From Saccharomycopsis fibuligera x Saccharomycopsis cf. fibuligera (lineage: Eukaryota; Ascomycota; Saccharomycetes; Ascoideales; Saccharomycopsidaceae): a DNA stretch of 64,000 nucleotides. Shown here piece by piece: positions 28,157 through 38,513 of the stretch. How positions within the stretch are numbered: position 1 is the stretch's first letter; every line of letters begins with the position of its first letter. The notes below the pieces were generated by a model, which searched no databases, was not told where the DNA came from, and was given only the letters and a program-made list of their open reading frames with translations. Location of the stretch: assembly GCA_001936135.1 (NCBI GenBank), contig CP012809.1:62001-126000 (forward strand), in the 5' to 3' direction. A program made the translations under genes and the position numbers.

Positions 28157-29836
28157 ATGAGCATTAATAATAATAACAATAACAATAATGATCCAATTCC
28201 TGAGGGAAGTTCTAACCCTGAGATCATTAGGATTGGTCAAGATCCAATCAATTACAACTATGGCACGGAAGAAGTGGCCATTGAGCCACCTCGCTTCCCA
28301 GGAAATTATAGTGCTAGAAAATCCAATAAATGGGTTAGTAATAGTAGCGAGGATGATGATGATAATGACGCTGCATCTGGAGCTGGTAATAAGGGTGCAA
28401 ATGTGACTAAAGAGGAAAAAAACGGAAGCAATGGTAATAACAGGAACAAACGTGCAGAACGTAAAAAATCCTTTGACAAAGATGAGATCCATTCTACAGT
28501 GTCACCATTTAAAGTATCGCCTGGTCAGTTATACTCAACTGATAGCGGTAGATTGTTTCATGCTGGAAAGTTGTTGATCTGTCTTTGCGGCTTACCAGGG
28601 CGTGGTAAGACTCATTTGTCTGTTTCTTTGACTAGATATTTGAGATGGTTGGGTGTCACTACTCAAGTTTTTCATTTTGATGATTTTAGAAGACAATATT
28701 TGAAAGAAGAAAAAATATCTCCTGTATTTTTTAGTCAGAAACCTGATGATGAAAAAATTTCAAAGTTTAAAGAGGAACTTATTGAAAAATGTGTCCATAA
28801 TATCGAAGACTTCCTTGGTAAGGATAAAGGTCAAGTAGCGATATATGATGCCATCAATGGTATTGCCAAAAATAGAATTGCTTTGCAAGAGCGGTTCAGT
28901 AAAATTAATGTTAAAGTAATTTTTATTGAGTCATTGATTGATAATGATAAGCTTTTGACTAATAGTTTGAAAGATGCCATTAAATCTCCGGATTACAAAG
29001 ATTGGGAGGTTGAAAAAGCAAGAGTTGATTTCAATAAGAGAATCCAAGAGGCTTCCTTGTATTATGAAATCATCAACGATGTTGAGCCAAAAGAAAGACA
29101 AGTATTGAGTTATATTAAAAGTATTAATTTTGGTGAACGGCTAGTGTTAAATAAGTCTGAGTATGGATATTTAATCAACAGAATCACGTTCTTTTTATTA
29201 AACACAAGAATCAAGAAAGGGTCAATTTTCTTTGCTCGATGTGGTGATACTAAAAACAAGAACAATACTTACAAGATGGATCCTCTGTTGTCAGAAGAAG
29301 GGCTTGAGCATGCTAAACTTTTGGAAAAATCTTTAGTGGATTACTTGGTGCACAAGTCTGGTAACGTTGAAAGTGAACTGATTTTGAAGAAAAAGATTCA
29401 AATTTGGACTTCTGCAAGAAGAAGGACGGTCCAAACTGCCTCTGTTTTTGTTGACAAATATGATATTAGCCTAATGCAAAGATCAGAATTAACACAATTG
29501 AATCCTGGTAAGAATGAAGGTTTCACCGAAGAAGAAACCCAACAGCAATTTCCTATTGAATACGAGCTATTCCAAAAGGATCCATACCATGTCAGGTTTC
29601 CAAGAGGAGAAAGTTATCATGATGTTGCCGTGCGTTTGGAACCATTGATTTTGGAGATGGAACGTAACACAAAAAATATTTTAATTATTGGCCACGAAAG
29701 TGTACTACGAGTATTGTACGGTTATTTGATGAATTGTGCATCAAATGATATTCCATACTTAGAGTTTCCGCCAGACGAAATCGTCGAAGTTTCATATAAT
29801 GCGTATGCTAATACTTCAACAAGAATAAAGATTTAG
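28157..29836 (+). CDS. 6-phosphofructo-2-kinase/fructose-2,6-bisphosphatase family protein with altered phosphatase motif
   Basis: 559 aa. A low-complexity Asn- and Asp-rich N-terminus (1-120) precedes the PFK-2 kinase domain (~135-335), with Walker A GLPGRGKT (145-152) and DDFRRQY. The usual DATNTT loop reads DAINGIAKNR (231-240). The C-terminal phosphoglycerate-mutase-like FBPase-2 domain (~355-555) keeps ARRRTVQTA and the second catalytic His in IIGHES (His513). The first catalytic motif RHG is RCG (361-363), so the phospho-accepting His is a Cys. In S. cerevisiae Pfk26 the same His is Ser and phosphatase activity is lost. The inference is a kinase-only (or regulatory) enzyme controlling fructose-2,6-bisphosphate and hence glycolysis. 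It resembles PFK26/FBP26, but the orthologue is unresolved. Confidence 0.88.
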   Translation: MSINNNNNNNNDPIPEGSSNPEIIRIGQDPINYNYGTEEVAIEPPRFPGNYSARKSNKWVSNSSEDDDDNDAASGAGNKGANVTKEEKNGSNGNNRNKRAERKKSFDKDEIHSTVSPFKVSPGQLYSTDSGRLFHAGKLLICLCGLPGRGKTHLSVSLTRYLRWLGVTTQVFHFDDFRRQYLKEEKISPVFFSQKPDDEKISKFKEELIEKCVHNIEDFLGKDKGQVAIYDAINGIAKNRIALQERFSKINVKVIFIESLIDNDKLLTNSLKDAIKSPDYKDWEVEKARVDFNKRIQEASLYYEIINDVEPKERQVLSYIKSINFGERLVLNKSEYGYLINRITFFLLNTRIKKGSIFFARCGDTKNKNNTYKMDPLLSEEGLEHAKLLEKSLVDYLVHKSGNVESELILKKKIQIWTSARRRTVQTASVFVDKYDISLMQRSELTQLNPGKNEGFTEEETQQQFPIEYELFQKDPYHVRFPRGESYHDVAVRLEPLILEMERNTKNILIIGHESVLRVLYGYLMNCASNDIPYLEFPPDEIVEVSYNAYANTSTRIKI

Positions 29837-30597
29837 ACATGTTAAAAATGATGGTTATGACAGGTTAGTTGCTTTTTTTGTTGTTTTATTATTTCTTGTT
29901 TTACTCTTAAATTCTTTCTTTTTTTTTCTACCCACAAGTTTACAAACATTATATATTTGCAAGCAATATTAATATTCGGTAAAAACTTTTTTTTTTTTTT
30001 AATTTTTAGTCTCTAACTCATGTGTATGTTGCAATCACATGAGGCTAATCAATGAAGCGTCCATTGCTTAGCAATCATATCGGCCTGGCTCGAAATTGCC
30101 CTCTTCAGAGATATCTTCAGAGAACTTTATTGTGCCTAGGATCAAAATCGCAAATATTGGAGATTGTAATTATCCAACTTTAGCAATATTAAAACAGTAA
30201 TTTAGAAACGAAGTTAATTGATGATGATGAGCAATTGGTGAACGAAGTTTCGAAGGCAACAGTGTGCGGTTTTTGTGGCTCAGAATGGCTTGGAAAAAAC
30301 ATTGGAAAAAACTGAAGAGCAGTTCTTAGAAAACGAGGAAAAGATTCGGCAAGGGTTCAAAATGTAATAAGCTGTGTGATTTTCTGAGGAAATCTGAATG
30401 CATGCTTGGATAATCAAACTTGTGAGCTATAGTTTGAAAGAAGTTTTTTCTTAACGTTAATAATGACACCACTATATATGTAGTCGTATTTGACATGAAA
30501 AGACGATAAGCAGTGCCTATTTTTCAGCAAGGCTTGAAAAACACACAAAAAATTGTAAACCAACGTTTATTTCATTGAGCTAAAAAATTTCTTTCTA
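29837..30597. other. Convergent intergenic region PFK-2-like/CAF16
   Basis: Mostly A/T-rich 3' sequence. It contains a possible frame-shifted coding remnant at 30052-30365, listed separately. Confidence 0.5.
30052..30365 (+). pseudogene. Possible frame-shifted remnant of a small, presequence-like protein gene
   Basis: An ATG at 30052 opens 43 codons starting MKRPLLSNHIGLARNCPLQR, basic and Arg-rich like a mitochondrial presequence. It is closed by TAG at 30181. Other frames then stay open with coding-like content: one with LETKLIDDDEQLVNEVSK and VCGFCGSEW, ended by TGA after a run of six As; another with LEKTEEQFLENEEKIRQGFK, ended by TAA at ~30365. This pattern fits a gene broken by small indels, or sequencing errors in A-runs. 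I do not recognise the family. Confidence 0.35.
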
Positions 30598-31515
30598 TCA
30601 TGGCTGCTGATTGTTATTTGCCTGCTTGTAATCCTGTGTCAACCATTGCAAAGCCAATGGATGAATACTATGTACATTGTTAATCTTGACTCTTTTTGCA
30701 TTGTCATTTATAATTTCATGGTTATCGTTAGAAGCCAAATATTCTTCAATGTTGTTGAATGCTGTTTCATTGCTAGGATCTTTGCGCTTGTTTTGATTGC
30801 GGGATGTCGTGGTTATTTCATCGTTACCTATAGAAGTAACAAATTCAATATCCTTTTGATAGTCCAAATATCTAGTGATTTTTCCGCTCAGCAAATGAAC
30901 AATATGTGTAGGGAACCCCAATGAAGCCAACCCATCAAATATATGCGTGGCATAAACCACACAGCATTTTCTTATCTCAGTTTCATGTTTAAGCCATCTA
31001 AGCAATCTTAATCTAACAAGCACATCTAAATCTACAGTAACTTCATCTAACAATAAGACTTCCCAGAAAGTGTACAACTTTAACAACAATTGAACTCTTC
31101 TACGTTGTCCATCAGAAATTTGATTCATATTCCAATCCAAATCAATATCAAGAATTTCCACCAATTTATCACGACGTTGGGGTAATTGATTCACTCCGAC
31201 TGATGCAATTAAAAACCTCACTGGCATGTCACCTTTGATCACTGAATTCAAAATCCATTCTGTTCCTAAAAATGTAGCGATATTATCCGAAACCAAGCGG
31301 AATGGATCTTTACCGTTCAATTTAATAGCATTGCTGGCACATAAAGTCTTCCCCGAGAGTAATTTCAATAACGTCGATTTACCAGCACCATTGGGGCCAA
31401 TTATAATAAGTCTTGACCCCCAATCAAGTCGTAGGTTGATGTTTTGAAGGCCAACTTTGCCATTTGGATAGACATAAGTTAGGTTATTGACTTCCACTGC
31501 CCTTGGTTCAGTCAT
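30598..31515 (-). CDS. CAF16: Soluble ABC ATPase Caf16
   Basis: 305 aa with one ABC cassette and no membrane segments, as in Caf16 (289 aa in S. cerevisiae). Walker A is GPNGAGKST (~39-47). The signature is the Caf16-type ISDGQRRRVQ instead of LSGGQ. Walker B is EVLLLDEVTVDLD, and the H-loop is ATHIFDGL. The C-terminus has a low-complexity Asn/Lys insert and then HPLALQWL. Caf16 was reported as part of the CCR4-NOT assembly and to contact Mediator/Srb9; its molecular role is still unclear. The frame is intact. It ends convergent with the PFK-2-like gene. Confidence 0.95.
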   Translation of the reverse strand: MTEPRAVEVNNLTYVYPNGKVGLQNINLRLDWGSRLIIIGPNGAGKSTLLKLLSGKTLCASNAIKLNGKDPFRLVSDNIATFLGTEWILNSVIKGDMPVRFLIASVGVNQLPQRRDKLVEILDIDLDWNMNQISDGQRRRVQLLLKLYTFWEVLLLDEVTVDLDVLVRLRLLRWLKHETEIRKCCVVYATHIFDGLASLGFPTHIVHLLSGKITRYLDYQKDIEFVTSIGNDEITTTSRNQNKRKDPSNETAFNNIEEYLASNDNHEIINDNAKRVKINNVHSIHPLALQWLTQDYKQANNNQQP

Positions 31516-32182
31516 GATGTGATGTTTTGCTGTTGTTGATCAGTGTTTTGCGGGTTGCAATTGGCAAAGAAAATTGTACAAATGCAATAGAGTTGATATG
31601 AGTTTTGGGAAGAAGATAACTAGGACTTTATATAAAAACCCATTTGCGGAATAAAAATACGTCCAGAATATAGAGAATTGAGGTTGACAGTATGAATGTG
31701 AGCTGATTAACTAAACGAGAATTTCTTGTGGATAATTTTGAGTATTTTGGTTACGAGCGCTGTACGATATAATCGACGATGACCAATGCGCCGCTATGCG
31801 TGCTGATGCGCATTTAGTAAAACAGTGAATAACCGAAACCTCAGAAATTTTACTGACCCCAAGCATCCAAGTTTTGTTTATCTCGATAAGAATTAAATAG
31901 AGAAAAAAGCAGTAGACTATATGGGCTACGTTATAAAAAGTGAGAATATTAGTGTAAGAACCTTTGAAACACTGGTTGCTGCTGCAGGAGTTGAACACAT
32001 ACAGCTATAATACACGTTAGTAAAAATGATCAATTAAGTGCAAATAAAGGAAATAAACCAACAAAATAAAACTAGCAGAAAGCAAGAAGTAAAAATCTCG
32101 TCGACATCGTAGGCAAATGAAAGAAAAAAAAAGTCTAGATATATGGTACACCACGTGTAGAAAGCAAGAAATAAAATCCACA
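31516..32182. promoter_or_regulatory. CAF16 upstream region and LST7 3' region
   Basis: Between two minus-strand genes. A CACGTG E-box occurs at 32152-32157 close to the LST7 stop. No gene seen. Confidence 0.45.
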
Positions 32183-33097
32183 CTATGAGTTCAAGTACAA
32201 ATCCCGCAAAAAGTTCAACGCAATCAAGTGGATTTTCAAGTAAACTTGTCTATCATTAAGAATATCTGATAGATTTCGTAGCACAATGCTTTGATTTCTT
32301 ATTAAAGCTGTATAATCAATGCTAATGTTGTCATCTGAATCAGACGAAGAATGTTCAAGTCCCGCCGTGGGTTTCTTAGGTTTCCGGCTGCTTTTACTAT
32401 GGTGGCTGCTACTGCTGGCATTGGTGCGTTGGGGTTGCAGTGGTATAACATAGTTATTGCTGTTAATGTTTGTGTTGTTTGTGTTGCTGTTGCTGTTACT
32501 GTTGCTGTTACTGCCACCAACATGCGATTTGTGAGCAGTGTAATTTGACTCTTGTGGGTTTTCTAATCTCTTCTTTTTGATAAACTTGATCAAGTAATGG
32601 AAAAGTGATGTTATTTTGTTAGAATTTCTAAGTAGCAAGTTTTGATTATCGCTGGTTATTATGATTGAATATTTTCTCGTTTTTCCTCTAGCTAATGAAT
32701 CTCTTAGCGTAAAGCATCGCGATATTGAGTACATAAGATTACTATCGCCAAAAAAACATATCTTAGAGTTAGCCTCTTCTGACAAAGATCTAACCACAAT
32801 AGCTTTGAATTTTTCATTTATTATTGGATTGTTGAAATATTTGGAACTAATAAATTCCATACCAGTATCATCGCACTGTGAGGCCAAATAACGTGTGGGG
32901 TAGTCATTGTTGGGGAGAACAAGCTTGCAAGAAGCACAAGCATCATGACTGGTATTAAGGTCAGCAGTAATAATATTCTTGTGCAATCTTGTGCTGAGTA
33001 ATGGAACGGGACCGTGAGTTTCACAGAAATGCGCTAATGTAAAAAAGTAGTTAACCATTGGCGAATGAGTGAATTTACCGTGTTGTGTTGTGTTCAA
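32183..33097 (-). CDS. LST7: Folliculin homologue Lst7
   Basis: 304 aa. The N-terminal folliculin/longin region matches FLCN closely: LAHFCETHGP near residue 22, a Cys-x2-Cys (CASC), VVRSLSEE, ICFFGDSN, then TLRDSLARGKTRKYSIII. A low-complexity Asn/Ser/Thr insert (~195-250) and a short helical end follow. Lst7 lacks the large C-terminal DENN region of human FLCN, as in other yeasts. With Lst4 it forms a GAP for Gtr2 at the vacuole, activating TORC1 after amino-acid refeeding, and affects Gap1 sorting. A second Met at residue 14 (MVNYFFTL) is an alternative start closer to the conserved domain. Confidence 0.9.
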   Translation of the reverse strand: MNTTQHGKFTHSPMVNYFFTLAHFCETHGPVPLLSTRLHKNIITADLNTSHDACASCKLVLPNNDYPTRYLASQCDDTGMEFISSKYFNNPIINEKFKAIVVRSLSEEANSKICFFGDSNLMYSISRCFTLRDSLARGKTRKYSIIITSDNQNLLLRNSNKITSLFHYLIKFIKKKRLENPQESNYTAHKSHVGGSNSNSNSNSNTNNTNINSNNYVIPLQPQRTNASSSSHHSKSSRKPKKPTAGLEHSSSDSDDNISIDYTALIRNQSIVLRNLSDILNDRQVYLKIHLIALNFLRDLYLNS

Positions 33098-33454
33098 TTA
33101 TGTTAGGCTATGTCGTTTGTATTGTGTTGTAATGTGTGCCGGTTATGCTTGGTTTGCTAAATACACATTTGCGAGGGTGAAAATTTCTTTAGTGTTCTGC
33201 AAAGTTGCGCTGGTCTCGGCCCATATAATAGTGGCTTTAATGAGGTTTAATAAGAGTTCATGAGGTTCAATAAGAGTTAATGAGGACAAACATTCACTTC
33301 TTACTTTACTTCCTTCCTTCCTTCCTTCTTTCAAGCTGCTGGCTGTGCCTTGTTACAACTTCCGACTAGCGCCCTAAGCGAAATCACTGAAAAATTAAAA
33401 AAAAATAAAAGAAATTTAAAACGCGCAGTTTTAGTGCTAACGCTCCCCAACACC

Positions 33455-33761
33455 CTGTCACCCGGACTAAGTGACAGTTCCGTCGCTTATGCTAGACAGC
33501 TGTCTTTCCGTAGTGGTTTCCGTGGGGAACTAAGGTGAAGATCCATCATCCGTGTAGGAACGTAGACAGGAAGACTGCTGAGGCAGGATACGGCCCATGG
33601 CACAACAACACTATGCTAATTTTTGACATTCCGTACCGCTCTTCCTTTCCGCACCGCAGTCTTGTCCCGCACCGTACCTTGACCGCATTAGCGGTGAACA
33701 GCGGGCCGTATACGGAACAGTTGAGTATCTTAACATTGGGCCGTCAGACGGCCGCGGTGCG
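33455..33761. other. GC-rich island with phased CCGYACCG elements and perfect inverted repeats
   Basis: Inside A/T-rich DNA, ~300 bp are markedly G/C-rich. CCG(T/C)ACCG occurs at 33631, 33649 and 33667, exactly 18 bp apart; a fourth, inverted copy (CGGTGCG) is at 33755-33761. Perfect inverted repeats are CTGTCAC/GTGACAG (33455-33477), ACCGC-ATTA-GCGGT (33682-33695), CCGTATACGG (33706-33715) and GGCCGTC-A-GACGGCC (33739-33753). It could be a dense binding-site cluster or a structured non-coding RNA. No known RNA family recognised. Confidence 0.5.
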
Positions 33762-34814
33762 AAACTTGGAGATTTTGGTTTGGGGTATCATAACAAATTT
33801 GTAGAGTCAACCGTAGCTGCCTTTGAATTATTGGTTTTTCCAAAATGTTTGGCTAATCGGTCAAGACAGTAAAGCTGTTGCGGTATCGTGTGTTTTTGTA
33901 GAGAGCCTGTTTTTTAGCCGAAACAGCTTCTCCAATTACAACAATACAAGAAGTTTGTCATCAAAGTCCACAGAGGCTTGGGATTGCTAAGAGATGTTTT
34001 TTTTTCTATTTTCCTGTTCTCTTCTATTTGAAGCTATATTTTTATGCGCCGATGCGCACTTTTTCACTGCTCCATAATAATTCTAGTAAATTATAAACTA
34101 CGATGAGCACATTTTTGGGTGAATTTTGTGCCTTTTTTTTTATGTTCAGAAAAGTTGAGAATAAGTTCAATTAGTTAGCTTCTACGGCTTGGCTTATTTC
34201 TCGAGATATCTGTTGATAATGTTTACCTCTGTACATGCCCAAAAGCTTATAGGCTTTTGTGAATTTCTATCCAGTGGTGAAAGTGGGAATCACATGCTGA
34301 AAGCGCCGCACTATAGTCAGCGATCTAAAAGACCAAAAACTAGAAAAAGTAGGTCCTAGATTAAGTTATGAGCATAAATATTGCCAAAGCATTCTCTAAA
34401 GAAGTTATAGCTGCTGGTTCTTGCCTTACAGTCCGGCGTCCTATAAAGAGATACAATCCGCAGTTCTGGAACACCGCACTATGATGCATGGTATACTGGT
34501 GCATGCATAATATCAAGTAGATTGTAATGCACAAATCGCATGACACAAAACCGACAACAACTTTGACAGAGATACACCCCGCAACACCCCTAAATATCTA
34601 GCACGCACTGCACTCAGATAGAAGTCAACAGCAGCATAAAAACAGGATAAAAAGGCTTACTCATTAACTACAAGTAAATTTCTGCTCCTAAAAGCTTCCT
34701 GAAGCCAGGCCACATTGCTCCAAAGTGCCCCGTACCACTGCGGATGCTCTAGCGGTTACGAATAATCGTTGTAGATATACGAGCAGTAGACAGCCATGCA
34801 TGGTGCTGTTATAT

Positions 34815-34820
34815 CACGTG
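34815..34820. promoter_or_regulatory. CACGTG E-box upstream of the LEE1-like gene
   Basis: Exact Cbf1/Pho4-type E-box (ATCACGTGCG) ~230 bp before the start codon. Role inferred. Confidence 0.35.
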
Positions 34821-35048
34821 CGCTTATCTATGGCGGAGCTCATCGCATTTCAAGTAGCTTCCTTCACCCTTGAATTCAACATTAGTTGGCTGCTAATTTG
34901 TGGGCAAGAGAAGGCAAATCTACACTACTTCTTCCTCTCTTCTCAAACTCTTGCACCTCCACTACGCAACCAACAATAATTACCACAACATAAAACAACA
35001 CAAATCAGCACAAATCAACACCATCACTTTACTATTGCTGCTTCAGCA

Positions 35049-37494
35049 ATGTCGCTATCTAACAACCAGGTTCTCTTAGCTAATACTCCTCAAGCTTCGC
35101 TGCCAGCCAAGCTGTCCAAGAGTATGTATATGCCCCCTTATCTGGTCCTTATTCCTCCCTTTTTCTGTGGGCCTATAACTAACCGATTTGCCACTTTCTG
35201 TAGATTTATCTCATGTCCCTTGCAAATTCTTTCGTCAAGGGGCCTGTCAAGCCGGTAATTCATGCCCCTTCTCTCATAATTTGGATGCTTCAGTCTCCCT
35301 AAGTCCTTGCAAGTATTTTCAAAAAGGCAACTGCAAGTTTGGCCTCAAATGCGCTCTTGCTCATATCTTGCCCGATGGGCGAAGAGTCAACACAAAAGCA
35401 TTAATGCAAGCTTACCCATATTCTGGAAATAACAGTTCTATATCTTACAACAACAATAACAATAGTAACCTTAACAATAGTCACAATAGCCGTAACAGCC
35501 AAAACTTTGTCTGGAATAATTTTTCTGTTCAAAACCCTAAGCAAAATAACAGTATCAACGGCACTTTTGCTAATGGAAATGCTGTTAACATAAACGGTTA
35601 TGCAAACGCAAACTCTACTGTAACTACAAGTCCTTTGAGTTCAAATAATTCTTTGCTGAATAACAATAATACTCAATTTGCTCAGACGTCTTCTCCAGAT
35701 GCTCTGCAAGGTTTTATCTATCACTCTCACTCTTCTTCATCTCCGTCAACAGGGATTGTTTCTCCCACTACTGCTACTGCGGCTACTCCAGCTGCTTATA
35801 GAAGCTATAGACCTAGTTGGACTGATCAGTCCATTGATACATTTGTGAGTAGTAGTGCAAATACAACGGCAATTACTGAACCAATTAGCAGCGCAGATAT
35901 AGTGAACTCAGAATCTGCTATCTACGATGAAGATGATGAAGATAATGGTATTACAGGTACCAAAGAAACCGTGACAATGGATAGCAACTCATTTCAGCCA
36001 GAAGCACAAGCAGATGGTGTTGCAGAAGGAGCGGGCGATGAGGATGATTTGAAGTTTGAGGAAGATTATGTGCCTTCTAGCTTGATGGATTTGCTTAGCT
36101 CTCAAGAGCTAAAAAGAAAGATTGCCAAAACAAGCCATCATGATGACGGGGATGATAACGCTGCGGACGAAATTGATAGCACGCTTACTAATAACCACCA
36201 CATCAACAGCAACTTATTGATTAACAATCCTTCTACAAATACATTACAAGCAACTGAGAAAAATATTAATTCGAGTAACAACAATTCTGGAGCATCTACT
36301 TTTAATGCTAATGAGGACTTATTTACCAGATTTACTGCAAATCCCATCAACTCAGTACCTCAGAACATCAAATTTGAGTCTGATACTCAAACTCCACAAC
36401 AACAACAATATTCCCGTCATCACTCTTTTCATCAAAGGCAGCCTCTGTTTACTTCATTCAGCCCATCTGGCGAAACAAGACCATTCAGTTTCCATGGGGT
36501 TAACGATAGAATATTACACAGCGAATTGGCTCCTTTGTACTGGCATATCAATGCCGACAATGCGCCAGGCGCTGCAGCAGCGGCATCTGCATCTGCAGCT
36601 CTTGGCAACAGAAACACCAATAGTTACAACGCTGGTCCGGGAAATGGTGATATTAATATTAACGAGAATATCAGTAAAAATCAAAATGGCGAAGTAATTT
36701 TTAATCAAAGAACAACACAACCTGAGTCCCAAAAATTACAAGCGCAAGGGTTCAACTCGGGTCAACTTAGCAGTAGTTTAAAACTCACAAAGACAAACTT
36801 GTCGCCTACTAATGCTACTAGTAGAGCTTATGGAAATGATATTGCTCAATATAATAACAATAGTAATGTTGGCAATGCTAATAACAGTAGTGATTCAAAT
36901 TCCTTTAACAACGGAAAATACATTAGTTACCAAGAATTCAAACCTAGTTCAGCCGTTTCATCAGTTTCTTTGTCTCCAGGAAGCGGATACCACACTCAGC
37001 AATACTTCAATTCATCAACAGCTGCAAATAATAATGCTAATCTTTCTTCATCTTATGGTCATACTATCAACGCCAATCATAACAATTTCAATAGTGGCAG
37101 TATAAGCAGTAGTCTTAGTAACAGTTATAGTAATAGAGGCAGTTTCGGTCAATTTAACAGTAACGGAAACATCAGCAACCGAAAAGATAGTTTCACCACG
37201 ACGGCAACCACTGCTACCATTGGTAATGGTAATGGTAATGGTAATGGTAATGGTAATGGTAATGGTAAGGGCCCAGTTGGTAATAATAGCGATAGAGGAA
37301 GTTTTAGCACAATGATTTCTAGAAATAATAGTTTTAAGGATCCAAGATTTAGCTTGTTTGGGAGCGGGCTTGGTAATCCGGACGCGAACGGGAATGAGAA
37401 TGGTAATGTTTATGGTATTGGCAATAATAATGTTGGCGTTGCTACTGATGAACAGCAGCTTATCAATGGTTTTAATGCAATCAATTTCCAGTAA
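35049..37494 (+). CDS. CCCH tandem zinc-finger protein (LEE1-like), two exons
   Basis: Exons 35049-35121 and 35204-37494 give a 787-aa protein. Exon 1 encodes MSLSNNQVLLANTPQASLPA and ends in A; splicing joins it to SHVPCKFF. Two CCCH fingers follow directly at ~residues 30-75 (PCKFFRQGACQAGNSCPFSH and PCKYFQKGNCKFGLKCALAH). The remaining ~700 residues are low-complexity Asn/Ser-rich with an acidic patch and a (Gly-Asn)7 run. The fingers resemble S. cerevisiae Lee1 and fungal makorin-like CCCH pairs, which probably bind RNA; function is unknown. CTG codons in exon 1 (two) would read Ser in a CTG-clade yeast. An unspliced start at 35188 would lie inside the intron and is rejected. Confidence 0.85.
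35122..35203 (+). other. Spliceosomal intron of the LEE1-like gene (82 nt)
   Basis: Donor GTATGT at 35122, branch site AACTAAC at 35177-35183 and acceptor CTGTAG ending at 35203. Removal links exon 1 in frame to the zinc fingers. Confidence 0.9.
37222..37263 (+). repeat. (GGTAAT)7 hexanucleotide repeat, coding for (Gly-Asn)7
   Basis: Seven exact GGTAAT units in the LEE1-like gene. Units of six bases keep the frame when copy number changes. Confidence 0.9.
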
Positions 37495-38513
37495 TTTTAC
37501 TGGCTATTTCATATGCTTGCTTTGCTTCTAATTCTTCTAACTTGTCTTTTTTTTTTATTTATCGGCTGGTACCCACCTTTTTTTTTGATTATGGTGATTG
37601 ATATATTTTTTTTTTTTTTTTAGTTTTACTTTATTTCTTTAATTCTTTTTCATCCTTGGTATTTTATTTTCGATTTTTTTGATGATTCTCATGGCGTTCT
37701 AGTGTTTTTGTTTTAATCTACTTTTATTTGGGATTTTTACTTTTCTATTTATCTACTTTTTTTTCTCTTTTCTTGGATTGGGATTTGATTTTTTGGTTTG
37801 AATTTTGGGTTACTCGGCTCTGGGATATAAAAATTTAACAAAAAGCACACACAAAAAAAAAAGAATTACTTTGAATATAAAAATATATTTTTGTTTAAAC
37901 TATGAAAAAACTTTTTTGAAAAAAACAAGAAAAAACAGATTTTAAAAGATGTGACTGTTTCTGAAAAGTTAGTAGCAACATACAGCTTTTAACAAAAGTA
38001 CCAAAAAGAATTAAAACTGCGCTTTATATAATTAACGGATTTGATTTTCATCAACTAATTTTTCAACAAAAAACTAACAAAAAAAAAAAAAAAAATGAAG
38101 GCAAAAGCTTTTCATTTATTACCCTTTGCTTCAAAACATTATATTGCTTATTTTTTAATATCAGGGATTCAAAAAAAAAAATTTTTTTTTTATATAGTTT
38201 GCCAATGTCTATATTTATTATCCAAGATTTTCACTTTTCTAAAGCCGTTTTATTTTACCCATTATTTTTGTAATTTTTTTTTTGAACAAGCATACAATAT
38301 ACACACTTGTGATATGAAGCTAAGGTATTGGTGACTTGTAAACTACTAGATTTTTTGCAGCCAATATTGCAGAAACCATTATTTTGAATATTAAATAAAA
38401 CAATAACATTCACAACAAAGTCTTACCAAGGAAAACCCCAATAATTCTACCATTATAGTACATTCATTCACAATAAAAATATTTACACAGTCAAAATCCA
38501 CACCTATTCAATT
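37495..38513. other. Convergent intergenic region LEE1-like/GTF1
   Basis: Very T-rich then A-rich 3' sequence with many homopolymers (for example T runs near 37606-37620 and A runs near 38081-38094). No gene seen. Confidence 0.5.

Larger units (their letters stand above)
33098..35048. promoter_or_regulatory. Divergent intergenic region LST7 / LEE1-like gene with a GC-rich palindromic island
   Basis: About 1.95 kb. The notable part is 33455-33761 (listed separately). A CACGTG lies at 34815-34820, ~230 bp before the LEE1-like start. The 89-codon frame at 33535-33804 crosses the island and does not look coding. Confidence 0.5.

Noticed and set aside
35188-35203. ATG at 35188 as start of the CCCH zinc-finger gene
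   Set aside because: It lies inside an intron with clear donor, branch and acceptor. Splicing from 35049 gives a longer in-frame N-terminus.
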